Positions 8,405 to 15,919 of a stretch of DNA of 64,000 nucleotides are shown in pieces. Location: positions 124,001 to 188,000 of the forward strand of contig NZ_JAXAVX010000006.1 in assembly GCF_033949425.1 (NCBI RefSeq), written 5' to 3'. How positions within the stretch are numbered: position 1 is the stretch's first letter; each line of letters starts with the position of its first letter. The DNA comes from Patulibacter brassicae. GTDB taxonomy: Bacteria; Actinomycetota; Thermoleophilia; Solirubrobacterales; Solirubrobacteraceae. The notes under the pieces are model-generated. The model was not told the origin of the DNA and made no database searches. It saw nothing but the letters and a program-made list of their open reading frames with translations. The translations under genes and the position numbers were made by a program.

Positions 8405-9400
8405 ATGCAGATCGACGGCATCCACCACATCTCGACCATGACCGGCGACGGCCGCGCGGCGACGGAGTTCGCCACCGGCGTCCTCGGGCTGCGCCTGGCG
8501 GCGAAGACGGTGAACCAGGACGCGCCGGACATGTACCACCTGTTCTTCACCGACGAGGACGCGCAGCCGGGCGCGGACCTCACGATGTTCGAGGTCCGCG
8601 GGCTGCCGCGCGGGCGGGACGGCGCCGGCATGGTGCACCGCATCGGGTACCGCGTGGCCGACGTCGACGCCCTGGCCTTCTGGGAGCAGCGCCTCACGCG
8701 GTACGGCCTGCCGAACCGCCGCGTCGGCGACGCGCTCTGGTTCGAGGATCCCGAGGGCCTGGGCTTCGAGCTCGTCGTGGACGACTCGCCCGACGAGCCG
8801 CTCTCGGCCGTCCACCCGCGGATCCCGGCGGAGGTCGCGCTGCGCGGGTTCGCCGGGGTGCGGCTGTACAGCCGCAACCCGGGCGCCACCGCGACCGCGC
8901 TCGAGGGCCCGCTCGGCGCGCGCCGCGTCGACGACCCGGCGACGGTGGACCGGACCGGCGGTGCCGCGACCGGCCGGGCGCCCCTGAGCGCCCACGAGCT
9001 GCGCTCGGACCGGCGCGGCGCGCACGTGCTCGTCGATGCGGCGCCCGAGCAGCGCCCGCTGCAGGGCGCGGGAACCGTCCACCACGTGGCCTTCGGCATC
9101 CGCGAGGCGGACTACGAGGCCTGGGACCCGCACGTCCGCGCGGCCGGCCTGCACACCTCGGGCCTCGTCGACCGCTTCTACTTCCACTCGATCTACTTCC
9201 GCGAGCCGGGCGGCGTGCTCTACGAGCTGGCCACGGACGAGCCGGGGTTCGAGGCGCGCAACCCGCGGGAGGAGTGGGGCCGGAAGATCATCCTGCCGCC
9301 GTGGCTCGAGCCCCGCCGCGCCGAGGTCGAGGCCGGACTGCAGCCGATCCCGGACCCGCGCGAGGACTGGGATCCGGAGGAGCTCGCCGCGACGACCTGA
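8405..9400 (+). CDS. Ring-cleaving dioxygenase of the VOC superfamily (MhqO/MhqA-like)
   Basis: The protein has 331 residues with two VOC (glyoxalase/extradiol dioxygenase) modules. The first opens with MQIDGIHHISTMTGD and contains GLRLAAKTVNQDAPDMYHLFF, diagnostic of the MhqO/LinE-like family that handles hydroquinones, catechols or quinone stress. The second holds GTVHHVAFGI and a metal-ligand Glu in PGGVLYELATDEPGF; the likely metal ligands are the first His pair and this Glu. The start is ATG 8405, with a Shine-Dalgarno GAAGGGCGGGG 5 nt upstream, an exception to the leaderless habit of this region. Its promoter is overlapped by a perfect palindrome, so substrate-induced derepression is likely. 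Confidence 0.9.
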   Translation: MQIDGIHHISTMTGDGRAATEFATGVLGLRLAAKTVNQDAPDMYHLFFTDEDAQPGADLTMFEVRGLPRGRDGAGMVHRIGYRVADVDALAFWEQRLTRYGLPNRRVGDALWFEDPEGLGFELVVDDSPDEPLSAVHPRIPAEVALRGFAGVRLYSRNPGATATALEGPLGARRVDDPATVDRTGGAATGRAPLSAHELRSDRRGAHVLVDAAPEQRPLQGAGTVHHVAFGIREADYEAWDPHVRAAGLHTSGLVDRFYFHSIYFREPGGVLYELATDEPGFEARNPREEWGRKIILPPWLEPRRAEVEAGLQPIPDPREDWDPEELAATT

Positions 9401-9517
9401 GGCCGCGGCCGAGACGAGAAGCAGGGCGGGGCCCGGCCCTCCCGGGTGCCCTGCGCCCGAGCTTCCCGGACGCTGAGGCCGCGGCCGAGACGAGAAGCAG
9501 GGCGGGGCCCGGCCCTC
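9397..9517. repeat. Two perfect 45-bp direct repeats, 76-bp period
   Basis: Copies at 9397-9441 and 9473-9517 are identical over 45 bp, starting at CTGAGGCCGCGGCCGAGA. The first copy contains the stop codon of the dioxygenase; the second ends just before the pyruvate kinase stop. Each carries GC-rich palindromes (GGCCGCGGCC and GGGCCCGGCCC) that could terminate transcription from either side. A recent tandem duplication of the intergenic segment is the simplest explanation. Confidence 0.9.
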
Positions 9518-9521
9518 TCCC

Positions 9522-10943
9522 TCAGATCGTCTGGACCTGGACGAGGCTCGTGGTGCCCGGGGTGCCGGACGGCAGCCCGGCGGTGATGACGACGCGATCC
9601 CCGGGCCGGCACCAGCCGAGCTCGCGGACGCGCGCCGCGGCGTCCGCGATGAGCTCCTCGGTGATGCCGTGGTGGGCCATCATGGCGCCCTCGACGCCCC
9701 ACATGAGGTTGCAGCGCGCGACGGTCTCGCGGCTCGGCGAGAGCGCGATGACCCGCCGATCGGGACGGTGGGCGGACACGAGGCGCGCCGAGCGTCCCGA
9801 GAGCGTCGGGACGACGATCGCGGCGGCGTCGAGCTCCTGCGCGACCGCGACCGCGCTGCGCGCGACCGCCCACGACGGGTCCGCGCTGTCGCGACGGACC
9901 CGGCGCTGGTTCCAGTCCCAGGTCGGCGCGACGGCCTCGGTCTCGACCGCGACCTCCGCGAGCGTCCGGACGGCCTCGACGGGGTAGCGCCCGACGGCGC
10001 TCTCCTGGGAGAGCATCACGGCGTCCGTGCCGTCGAGGATCGCGTTGGCGACGTCGGTGACCTCGGCGCGCGTCGGGCGGGCGCTGTGGACCATCGACTC
10101 GAGCATCTGGGTCGCGGTGATCGCCGGCCGCGCGAGCGCGCCGGCCATCGCGATGAGCTCCTTCTGCACGCGCGGGACGCGGGCGATCGGCAGCTCGATC
10201 CCGAGGTCGCCGCGGGCGACCATGATGCAGTCCGCCGCGCGGACGATCGCCTCGGCGTTCTCGATCGCCTGCGGCTTCTCGAACTTCGCGATCAGCGGGC
10301 AGCGGGTCTTCGAGCGCAGCAGCTCGATGTCCTCCGGGCGACGCACGAACGACACGGCGACGAGGTCGACGCCCATCTGCCGACCGGCGGCGACGTGCGC
10401 GAGGTCCTCCTCCGGCACGGCGGGCAGCAGGTCCGCGGGCCCGGAGAGGTTCACGCCCTTGCGGCTGGAGACGGGGCCGCCGAGCTCGACGCGGCAATCC
10501 GCCTCGCCCTCCCCGGTGCGGACCGCCTCGACCTTGAGCCGGACGATGCCGTCGGCCAGGTGGACCTCCTCGCCCGGCTCCACGGCGTCGGCGAACCGGT
10601 CCCAGGCCACGACGAGCGATCGCTCGTCGCCGACGTCCTCGACGTTGCCCGAGCGCAGCGTCACGAGGTCGCCCTCCCGCAGGTCGACGACCTCCGGCTC
10701 GACCTGGCCGAGGCGGATCTTCGGCCCCGGCAGGTCCTGCAGGATCGCGACCGGCCGTCCGGCGCGCTCGGCGGCCTCGCGCACGAGCCGCACCGTCTCG
10801 GCGTGGTCCTCGTGGCTGCCGTGGCTGAAGTTCAGCCGGGCGACGTCCATGCCCGCGTGGATCATCCGGACGAGGACGTCGGGGTCCCGGCTGGCGGGGC
10901 CGATCGTGGCGACGATCTTCGTGCGGCGCGGAGCGGGTGACAC
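9522..10943 (-). CDS. pyk: Pyruvate kinase
   Basis: This 473-residue protein catalyses phosphoenolpyruvate + ADP to pyruvate + ATP, the last step of glycolysis. Family signatures run the whole length: RRTKIVATIGPAS and MDVARLNFSHGSHEDH at the N-terminus, QDLPGPKIRLG, the catalytic AKFEKPQAIENAEAI, MVARGDLGIELP, the ITATQMLESM loop, and the C-terminal allosteric domain with VPTLSGRSARLVS. Length is normal. GTG 10943 was preferred to an in-frame GTG at 10952 because TAGAGT (10956-10951, minus strand) then lies 7 nt upstream. It follows gpsA on the same strand but with its own promoter. Confidence 0.97.
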   Translation of the reverse strand: MSPAPRRTKIVATIGPASRDPDVLVRMIHAGMDVARLNFSHGSHEDHAETVRLVREAAERAGRPVAILQDLPGPKIRLGQVEPEVVDLREGDLVTLRSGNVEDVGDERSLVVAWDRFADAVEPGEEVHLADGIVRLKVEAVRTGEGEADCRVELGGPVSSRKGVNLSGPADLLPAVPEEDLAHVAAGRQMGVDLVAVSFVRRPEDIELLRSKTRCPLIAKFEKPQAIENAEAIVRAADCIMVARGDLGIELPIARVPRVQKELIAMAGALARPAITATQMLESMVHSARPTRAEVTDVANAILDGTDAVMLSQESAVGRYPVEAVRTLAEVAVETEAVAPTWDWNQRRVRRDSADPSWAVARSAVAVAQELDAAAIVVPTLSGRSARLVSAHRPDRRVIALSPSRETVARCNLMWGVEGAMMAHHGITEELIADAAARVRELGWCRPGDRVVITAGLPSGTPGTTSLVQVQTI

Positions 10944-11013
10944 GCCCCTCACTCTAGGCGCACGCGGCGGGGAACCCGTGAACCGGGCGTGGAGGCGCCC
11001 CCGGGCGCGCGGG

Positions 11014-12255
11014 TCAGCGCTCGGTCGCGGCCGGCGCCGTCGGCGCGCCGTCGCCCCCCGCGGTCAGCGCGGGGGCCTCCTCGACCGCCGAGCCCTCGAC
11101 GGCGGGGGCGGCCGGGGTCGCCTCGAGCGCCGGCGGATCGCGACGGATGCGCAGGAGCCGCAGCAGCCCGTTCCACCAGCGGCGCAGCGGTCCCGGCTCG
11201 CCGGCGCTCCAGCGCGCGGGCGGCGGGACGGTCGTGCGGACGAGCCCGACCCACGCGGGCAGCGGGAGCGTCCCCTGGATGAGCTGGACGAGCCCGGTCG
11301 TCACGGGCGCGTCGATCCCGTACCGGCGCAGGGCGGAGGCGAGCAGCGGCACCGACTCGAACGCCTCGATCGCCTGCCCGACCCGCGCGGGGATCTCGGC
11401 GGTCGGGACGCCCTCGGCGAGCAGCTCGCCGGCGCGGCGGTTGCGGCTCTGCGGGGCGAGGGCGGTGGCGACGAGGTCCCCGGTGCCGGCCAGGCCGATG
11501 AAGCTCACCGGCTGCGCGCCGAGCCGCTCGGCGAGCCGCCAGACCTCGCTGAAGATGTGCCCCGCGGCGGCGCCGGCGGCGTTCAGGCCCTGGCCCTCGG
11601 TCGCGCCCGCCGCGAGCGCGGCGGCGTTCTTCGCCGCGCCGGCGAGCTCGACGCCGACCGGGTCGTCGGTGTGCTCGCAGACGACGCCGGCCCGCAGGAA
11701 GACGGCGGCGATCGTCGCGGCGAGCTCCTCGTCGGCCGAGGACGCGACGAGCCCGGCGCCCTGGGTGACCATCTCCTTCGCGTGCGCGGGACCGCCGATG
11801 CACGCGACGCGGGCGCTGCCGAAGCGCTCCGCCAGCAGGACCGTCGGCGGGATCCCGTGCGGCGGGACGAGCCCCTTGCTCAGCGACACGACCTTCGCCC
11901 GCCGATCCAGCCCGTCGGCCTCGAGGCGCCGGACGGCGTCGCCGAGGTGCGCCGAGGGCACGCCGAGGAAGACGAACTCCGCGCGGCCGGGACCGGCGTC
12001 GATCGGCTCGATCCGGAGGCTCGTGGGCAGCTCGACGCCGGGCAGGTAGCGGGCGTTCTCGCCGTCCCGCCGCAGCTGCTCGGCCTGCTGCGCGGTCCGC
12101 GTCTGGAGCGTCGTGCGGAACCCGCCGCGCGCGAGCAGCACGGCCACGGCGGTGCCGAACGAGCCGGCGCCCACCACGAGGGCGCGGCGCCCGAGGGGGT
12201 TCGGCAGGTTGACGCCGCGCAGCGGCGCCGGGAGGGGACGGGGACGATCGGTCAT
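11014..12255 (-). CDS. gpsA: Glycerol-3-phosphate dehydrogenase [NAD(P)+]
   Basis: The enzyme reduces dihydroxyacetone phosphate to sn-glycerol 3-phosphate for phospholipid synthesis. The NAD(P) fold shows VVGAGSFGTAVAVLLARGG near residue 27, then FLGVPSAHL, LSKGL, CIGGPAHAKEM, catalytic Lys in ELAGAAKNAAALAAG, and GLAGTGDLVATALAPQSRNRRAG. At 413 residues it is about 75 longer than usual: the C-terminus adds a Trp/Leu/Arg amphipathic patch (RRWWNGLLRLLRIRR) and an Ala/Pro-rich tail, possibly for membrane contact (inference). The glycerate kinase remnant ends 33 nt upstream, so readthrough is likely. Confidence 0.95.
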   Translation of the reverse strand: MTDRPRPLPAPLRGVNLPNPLGRRALVVGAGSFGTAVAVLLARGGFRTTLQTRTAQQAEQLRRDGENARYLPGVELPTSLRIEPIDAGPGRAEFVFLGVPSAHLGDAVRRLEADGLDRRAKVVSLSKGLVPPHGIPPTVLLAERFGSARVACIGGPAHAKEMVTQGAGLVASSADEELAATIAAVFLRAGVVCEHTDDPVGVELAGAAKNAAALAAGATEGQGLNAAGAAAGHIFSEVWRLAERLGAQPVSFIGLAGTGDLVATALAPQSRNRRAGELLAEGVPTAEIPARVGQAIEAFESVPLLASALRRYGIDAPVTTGLVQLIQGTLPLPAWVGLVRTTVPPPARWSAGEPGPLRRWWNGLLRLLRIRRDPPALEATPAAPAVEGSAVEEAPALTAGGDGAPTAPAATER

Positions 12256-12288
12256 CGACGGACTGCGAAGTACTACCCGAGGGCGCGC

Positions 12289-13278
12289 TCAGAGGTACGC
12301 CGCCACGCGCTCGCCCGCCGCCTCGAGCGTCGCGACGTCCCCGGCCTCGAGGACCGCGCGCAGGCCGAGCGCCCGCCGGGACGCGGGCTCCAGCGCGTCC
12401 TCCCCGGCGACGGCGAGGACCGGGACGCCGTGCCGCCGGGCGATCCCGGCGATCTCGCCCGCGACCTTGCCCTCGAGCGTCGTGGCGTCGATCCGGCCCT
12501 CCCCGACGACGACCGCGCGGGCGGCGCGCACGCGCGCCTCGACGTCGAGCGCGCCGAGCACGAACGGCGCGCCGGGCTCGAGGACCGCGCCGTGCGCCGC
12601 CCAGAGCGCGCCCGAGATGCCGCCGGCGGCGCCCGTCCCCGGCACGCCGCGCGGATCGCGGGGCAGCGCCGCGGCCTGCTCGGCCATCCGGCGCTCGAGC
12701 AGCGGCAGCGTCGCGGCCGACGCGCCCTTCTGCGGGCCGAAGGTCGCCGCCGCGGCCTCCCACGGCGTGCGCACGTCGCAGAGGCAGACGAGCTGCGCGT
12801 CGACCGGGCCGGGACCGCCGAGGCGCAGCCCGCTGGTGCCGAGGACCTCCAGCACGCCCGCTCCGCCGTCGACGGTGGCGCTCCCGCCGCACGCGACGAG
12901 GACGACGCTCGCGCCCTCGCGGACCGCCGCGACGATGAGCTCGCCGGTGCCGTGGCTCGTCGCGCGCAGGGGGTCGCGCTCGTCGGCGGCGAGCAGGGGC
13001 AGCCCGGTCGCGGCGGCCACCTCGACGATCGCCGTCGCTCCGTCCTCGACGAGCGCGAACCCCGCCGGTCGCGGTCGTCCGAGGGGGTCGCGCGCCGTCG
13101 TCCCCGCGGTCTCGCCGCCGAGTCCGAGCAGCAGCGTCGCGGCGGTGCCCTCGCCGCCGTCGGCGACCGGGCAGAGGTCGGGCGGGCGCAGCCCGGCGCG
13201 CTCGATCCCGCGGCCGATCGCGCCCGCGACCTAGGCCGCGGTCAGCGTCCCCTTGAACGCGTCCGGGGCGACGAGCAC
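12289..13278 (-). pseudogene. Glycerate kinase (GlxK/GarK family) interrupted by an amber codon
   Basis: An intact reading would give about 330 codons from GTG 13278. It opens VLVAPDAFKGTLTAA, the family's phosphate-binding start, then hits TAG at 13233-13231, and continues in the same frame with VAGAIGRGIERAG, PVADGGEGTAATLL, GLPLLAADERDPL, TSHGTGELI, CGGSATVDGGAGVLEVLG, TFGPQKGAS, GTGAAGGISG and GEGRIDATTLEGK. All the rest of the kinase (2- or 3-phosphoglycerate from glycerate) is conserved. The TAG stands where relatives usually have Glu (GAG), so one substitution explains it. The downstream part could start at GTG 13020, giving 243 residues that lack the first ATP/glycerate motifs. Either a recent nonsense mutation, a sequencing error or suppression is possible. 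Confidence 0.85.
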
Positions 13279-13339
13279 GGGGCGCTCGTCGCGTGGCCCG
13301 CTGGGCGGGACGGCGTCGGGCGCGTGCGCGCGTGCGCGC

Positions 13340-13552
13340 TCAGGCACCGTCGTCGCGACGGAGGAAGAGGCTCCACACGAGCCAGGCGGCCGCGATCACC
13401 GCGGCGGCGATGAGGAGCGTCGAGAGCAGGGCGACGGCCGCCCCGATGATCCCCAGGACGACCTTGACGAGGACGACGGCGACGACGATCGCGAGGACGA
13501 TCTTCGCCAGGTCGAGGGTGCTCAGGCCGGAGTCGCCGCGCTTCGTCGCCAC
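13340..13552 (-). CDS. Small two-helix membrane protein, unknown function
   Basis: This 70-residue protein has a short polar N-terminus (MATKRGDSGLSTLDLAK), two hydrophobic stretches (about 18-40 and 42-62) and a charged end LFLRRDDGA. The start is GTG 13552, with TAGGCT 6 nt upstream. It is the first gene before the glycerate kinase remnant (61 nt). Family not recognised. Confidence 0.7.
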   Translation of the reverse strand: MATKRGDSGLSTLDLAKIVLAIVVAVVLVKVVLGIIGAAVALLSTLLIAAAVIAAAWLVWSLFLRRDDGA

Positions 13553-13641
13553 CGCCCCAGCCTACCGCGGCCGCGGCGCGGCGACGCCGCTCCGCGGAGA
13601 AGGCCGCCCGGGCGCCGCGGGCGCCGGGGTACGATGGCCGC

Positions 13642-14352
13642 ATGGGCCATCCGACCGCCGGCGAAGAGGAGTACCTGGAGACGCTCTACTGGCTGCACGA
13701 GGTCCGCCTGCCGCTGACCGCGGCGAACGTCGCGCGCGCCATGATGCTCTCCGCGCCGACGGTCCACGAGATGGTCAAGCGGCTCGAGGCCGACGGCCTC
13801 ATCACCCGCGACGAGCGCAAGCGGATCTCGTTCACCGACCGGGGTCTCGGCGTCGCGGAGAACGTCGTGAGCCGCCATCGGCTCGTCGAGCGGTTCCTCA
13901 CCGACGTCCTCGGGATCCCGTGGCACGAGGTCCACGAGGAGGCCGAGCGCATGGAGCACGCGATGAGCCCCGCGATCGAGCAGGGGATGCGCGACGCGAT
14001 CGGCGACGCGACGACGTGCCCGCACGGCCACCCGATCGAGGTCGGCAAGCGGGAGCCCGGCGCGCCGCTGGCCGACGTCGAGCCGGGGGCCGCGATCCGC
14101 GTCCTGCGGTTCGAGAACGAGGCCGAGCAGGTCCTGCACTACCTCTACGGTCAGGGCGTGCGCCCGGGCCAGCAGGGTCGGCTGGTGGAGCGCGACGAGG
14201 ACCGCGTCGTCTACGAGGACGCCGACGGCGAGCGCCACGCGCTGACGCTCAGCGCGGCGGAGACGGTCTCGGTGAAGGCCGACCCCTCCCCGCCGGAGCG
14301 CGTCGGCCTGCCGGCCGCGGTCGTGCTCGAGCAGGAGGCCTTCGGCCGCTGA
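13642..14352 (+). CDS. DtxR/MntR-family metal-dependent transcriptional regulator
   Basis: In this 236-residue protein, residues 1-70 form a winged helix (EEEYLETLYWLHE, then the recognition helix around LSAPTVHEMVKRLEADGLI). Residues 75-140 are the metal-binding and dimerisation domain, with VSRHRLVERFLTDVLG and HEEAERMEHAMS, which carries the usual Glu/His ligands, plus a CPHGHPI turn. The C-terminal about 80 residues resemble the FeoA/SH3-like domain of DtxR/IdeR. It should repress iron or manganese uptake genes when metal is plentiful. The siderophore locus at 61484-64000 is a plausible target, but no binding evidence exists. The start is ATG 13642, 6 nt after TACGAT; an unusually perfect hairpin follows the stop. 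Confidence 0.92.
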   Translation: MGHPTAGEEEYLETLYWLHEVRLPLTAANVARAMMLSAPTVHEMVKRLEADGLITRDERKRISFTDRGLGVAENVVSRHRLVERFLTDVLGIPWHEVHEEAERMEHAMSPAIEQGMRDAIGDATTCPHGHPIEVGKREPGAPLADVEPGAAIRVLRFENEAEQVLHYLYGQGVRPGQQGRLVERDEDRVVYEDADGERHALTLSAAETVSVKADPSPPERVGLPAAVVLEQEAFGR

Positions 14353-14354
14353 CG

Positions 14355-14386
14355 CGCCGCCGGTCCCCGGCCGGGGACCGGCGGCG
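14355..14386. terminator. Bidirectional hairpin between convergent genes
   Basis: A perfect 16+16 inverted repeat with no unpaired centre (arms CGCCGCCGGTCCCCGG and its complement) lies between the stops of the DtxR-type gene and the minus-strand sigma-partner gene. Symmetry and position fit termination in both directions. Confidence 0.75.
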
Positions 14387-14396
14387 GCCGCCGCTG

Positions 14397-15281
14397 CTAC
14401 GGGCGGGTGGGGCCCCGCAGCTCCAGCAGGCGCCGGTGCGCGGCGTCGTCGGGCAGCACCTCGTGCTCCAGCACGCGCTGGACGACCTCGGTGCGGAACG
14501 GCTCGTCCTGCACGTCGCGGCCCCACGTGAGCGAGCGCAGCTCGACCGGGGCGTACGTCGCGGCGTCGACGTAGAGCGTCGTGCGCAGGTGCAGGCGCTG
14601 CGGCAGCCCGCGCCCCTCGCCGGTCAGGAGCAGCCGGTAGGTGCGGCGGCCCGCGCGCGTCTCCTCGCCGTCGAGGCGCACGTCGGTCCGCCCGTCGCGC
14701 GCGGCGCGGAGCAGGTCCCGGGCCTGGAACGTCTCGCGCGGGACCTCCCACGCGCCCCGGTCGACCTTGGTGCGGCCGGTGGCGCCGTCGTAGGTCCGCA
14801 GGACGGGCTCGCCCCCCTCGGACCGGCTCGTGGCGGTCTCCACCGGCGTCGTGCGCGTCGGCTCGTCGCTGGCGGCGTGGCGGAGCTGGATAGTCCGGAC
14901 GTCCGTCACCTCGCCGTCGGCGGCGATCCGGACCCAGCCGCGCTCCTCGCTCTCCGAGCTCGACCGGCCCTGCTTCGCGCCCCAGTACCGCCCTTCGACG
15001 GTCGAGCGGCTCGCGACGATCGAGCCGGCCGGTGGCGTGCTGGCGTCGAGCGCCCGGTCGACGATCTGGGCGACGGCCGGCGAGCTCGACGGGCCGAGCA
15101 GCACGACGGCGGCACCCGCGCCGGCGAGCGGGACCGGGACGAGCGCGCCGACCCGGCGGCGGCGGTGACGGGTGGCGAGCGCGCGCCGCAGGGCGGCGCG
15201 GTCGGGCGCGGCCTCGTCGAGGCCGGCGGCGGGGTCCGCCGCCTCGAGGCGGCGCAGGACGGGGTCGTCGAGGAGGGTCAT
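14397..15281 (-). CDS. Membrane-anchored partner of the adjacent ECF sigma factor (putative anti-sigma)
   Basis: This 294-residue protein has a cytoplasmic segment of about 45 residues (PVLRRLEAADPAAGLDEAAP, then RRRRR), one transmembrane helix (about 46-63, VGALVPVPLAGAGAAVVLL) and a large exported domain rich in beta strands (TYDGATGRTKVDRG, LYVDAATYAPVELRSLTWG), which resembles LolA/RsiW-linked outer domains. The ATG lies 1 nt past the sigma gene stop, so the two are translationally coupled. No HxxxCxxC zinc motif is present. The anti-sigma role is inferred from topology and coupling; similar arrangements occur widely in this class of bacteria. Confidence 0.65.
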   Translation of the reverse strand: MTLLDDPVLRRLEAADPAAGLDEAAPDRAALRRALATRHRRRRVGALVPVPLAGAGAAVVLLGPSSSPAVAQIVDRALDASTPPAGSIVASRSTVEGRYWGAKQGRSSSESEERGWVRIAADGEVTDVRTIQLRHAASDEPTRTTPVETATSRSEGGEPVLRTYDGATGRTKVDRGAWEVPRETFQARDLLRAARDGRTDVRLDGEETRAGRRTYRLLLTGEGRGLPQRLHLRTTLYVDAATYAPVELRSLTWGRDVQDEPFRTEVVQRVLEHEVLPDDAAHRRLLELRGPTRP

Positions 15282-15282
15282 G

Positions 15283-15867
15283 TCAGTGCTCCGGATCGAG
15301 GGTGGCGGGACGTGCGGTGGTCGGGGCGCGGCGGCGCCCGGCGCCCGGGTCGGGCTCCGGCTCCAGCGCGTCGCGCAGGCGCCGGCGGGCGCGGTTCAGG
15401 CGGACGGCGAACGTCCCGGGGCGGCAGCCGGCGGCGCGCGCGGCCTCGGCGTGGTCCAGGCGCTCCCAGACGACGAGGGCGAGCGCCTCGCGCTCCGTCG
15501 TGGAGAGCGTCGCCCACGCGCGGGCGAGCACCGGGTCGCCGGGGAGCCGATCGGCGGGGTCGCCCGCATCGGTCCGGTCCGCCGCCAGCCGCTGGGCGCG
15601 CACGGACAGCGCCGAGCGCCGAGCGGTGCTGCGCCGGTGCCCGTGGACGACCTTGCGCGCCACCGCGTAGAGCCAGGGCAGCGGCTCGTCGGTCTCGCGC
15701 GGCAGCCGGCGCCACGCCACGGCGAACGTCTCGGCGACGAGGTCGTCGACGGCCGCGGGCTCCACGCGTCGCGCGACGTAGCGCCGCACGGCGTCGTGGT
15801 GCTGCTCGAAGAGGGTCCAGCGGGGGCCGTCGTCGCGGCCACCGGGATCGAGGAGAGGAGGGCTCAC
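15283..15867 (-). CDS. ECF-family RNA polymerase sigma factor
   Basis: This 194-residue protein carries region 2 at about residues 15-85 (LFEQHHDAVRRYVARRV, VDDLVAETFAVAWRRL, PLPWLYAVARKVVHGHRR) and region 4 at about 115-170 (ATLSTTEREALALVVWERLDHAEAARAAGCRPGTFAVRLNRARRRLR), the helix-turn-helix that reads -35 sequences. The C-terminal 25 residues are a Pro/Arg tail. The start is GTG 15867, preceded by a GAGGGAG Shine-Dalgarno. It forms a two-gene unit with the membrane protein downstream, which probably holds it until an envelope signal arrives. Confidence 0.92.
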   Translation of the reverse strand: MSPPLLDPGGRDDGPRWTLFEQHHDAVRRYVARRVEPAAVDDLVAETFAVAWRRLPRETDEPLPWLYAVARKVVHGHRRSTARRSALSVRAQRLAADRTDAGDPADRLPGDPVLARAWATLSTTEREALALVVWERLDHAEAARAAGCRPGTFAVRLNRARRRLRDALEPEPDPGAGRRRAPTTARPATLDPEH

Positions 15868-15882
15868 GCTCCCTCTCTGCCG

Positions 15883-15914
15883 GGAGCGGCGCGGCGATTA
15901 CGCCGCGCCGCTCC
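15883..15914 (-). terminator. Hairpin after the aminotransferase gene
   Basis: A 14-bp perfect stem (GGAGCGGCGCGGCG and complement) with an ATTA loop lies 5 nt past the aminotransferase stop on the minus strand and just upstream of the sigma gene. It should isolate the two units. Confidence 0.7.
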
Positions 15915-15919
15915 GTCGA

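Noticed and set aside
13231..13233. The TAG in the glycerate kinase frame as a pyrrolysine or other recoded codon.
   Set aside because: No recoding element is visible and glycerate kinase does not use pyrrolysine. The position normally holds Glu, so a simple nonsense change or read error is more likely.
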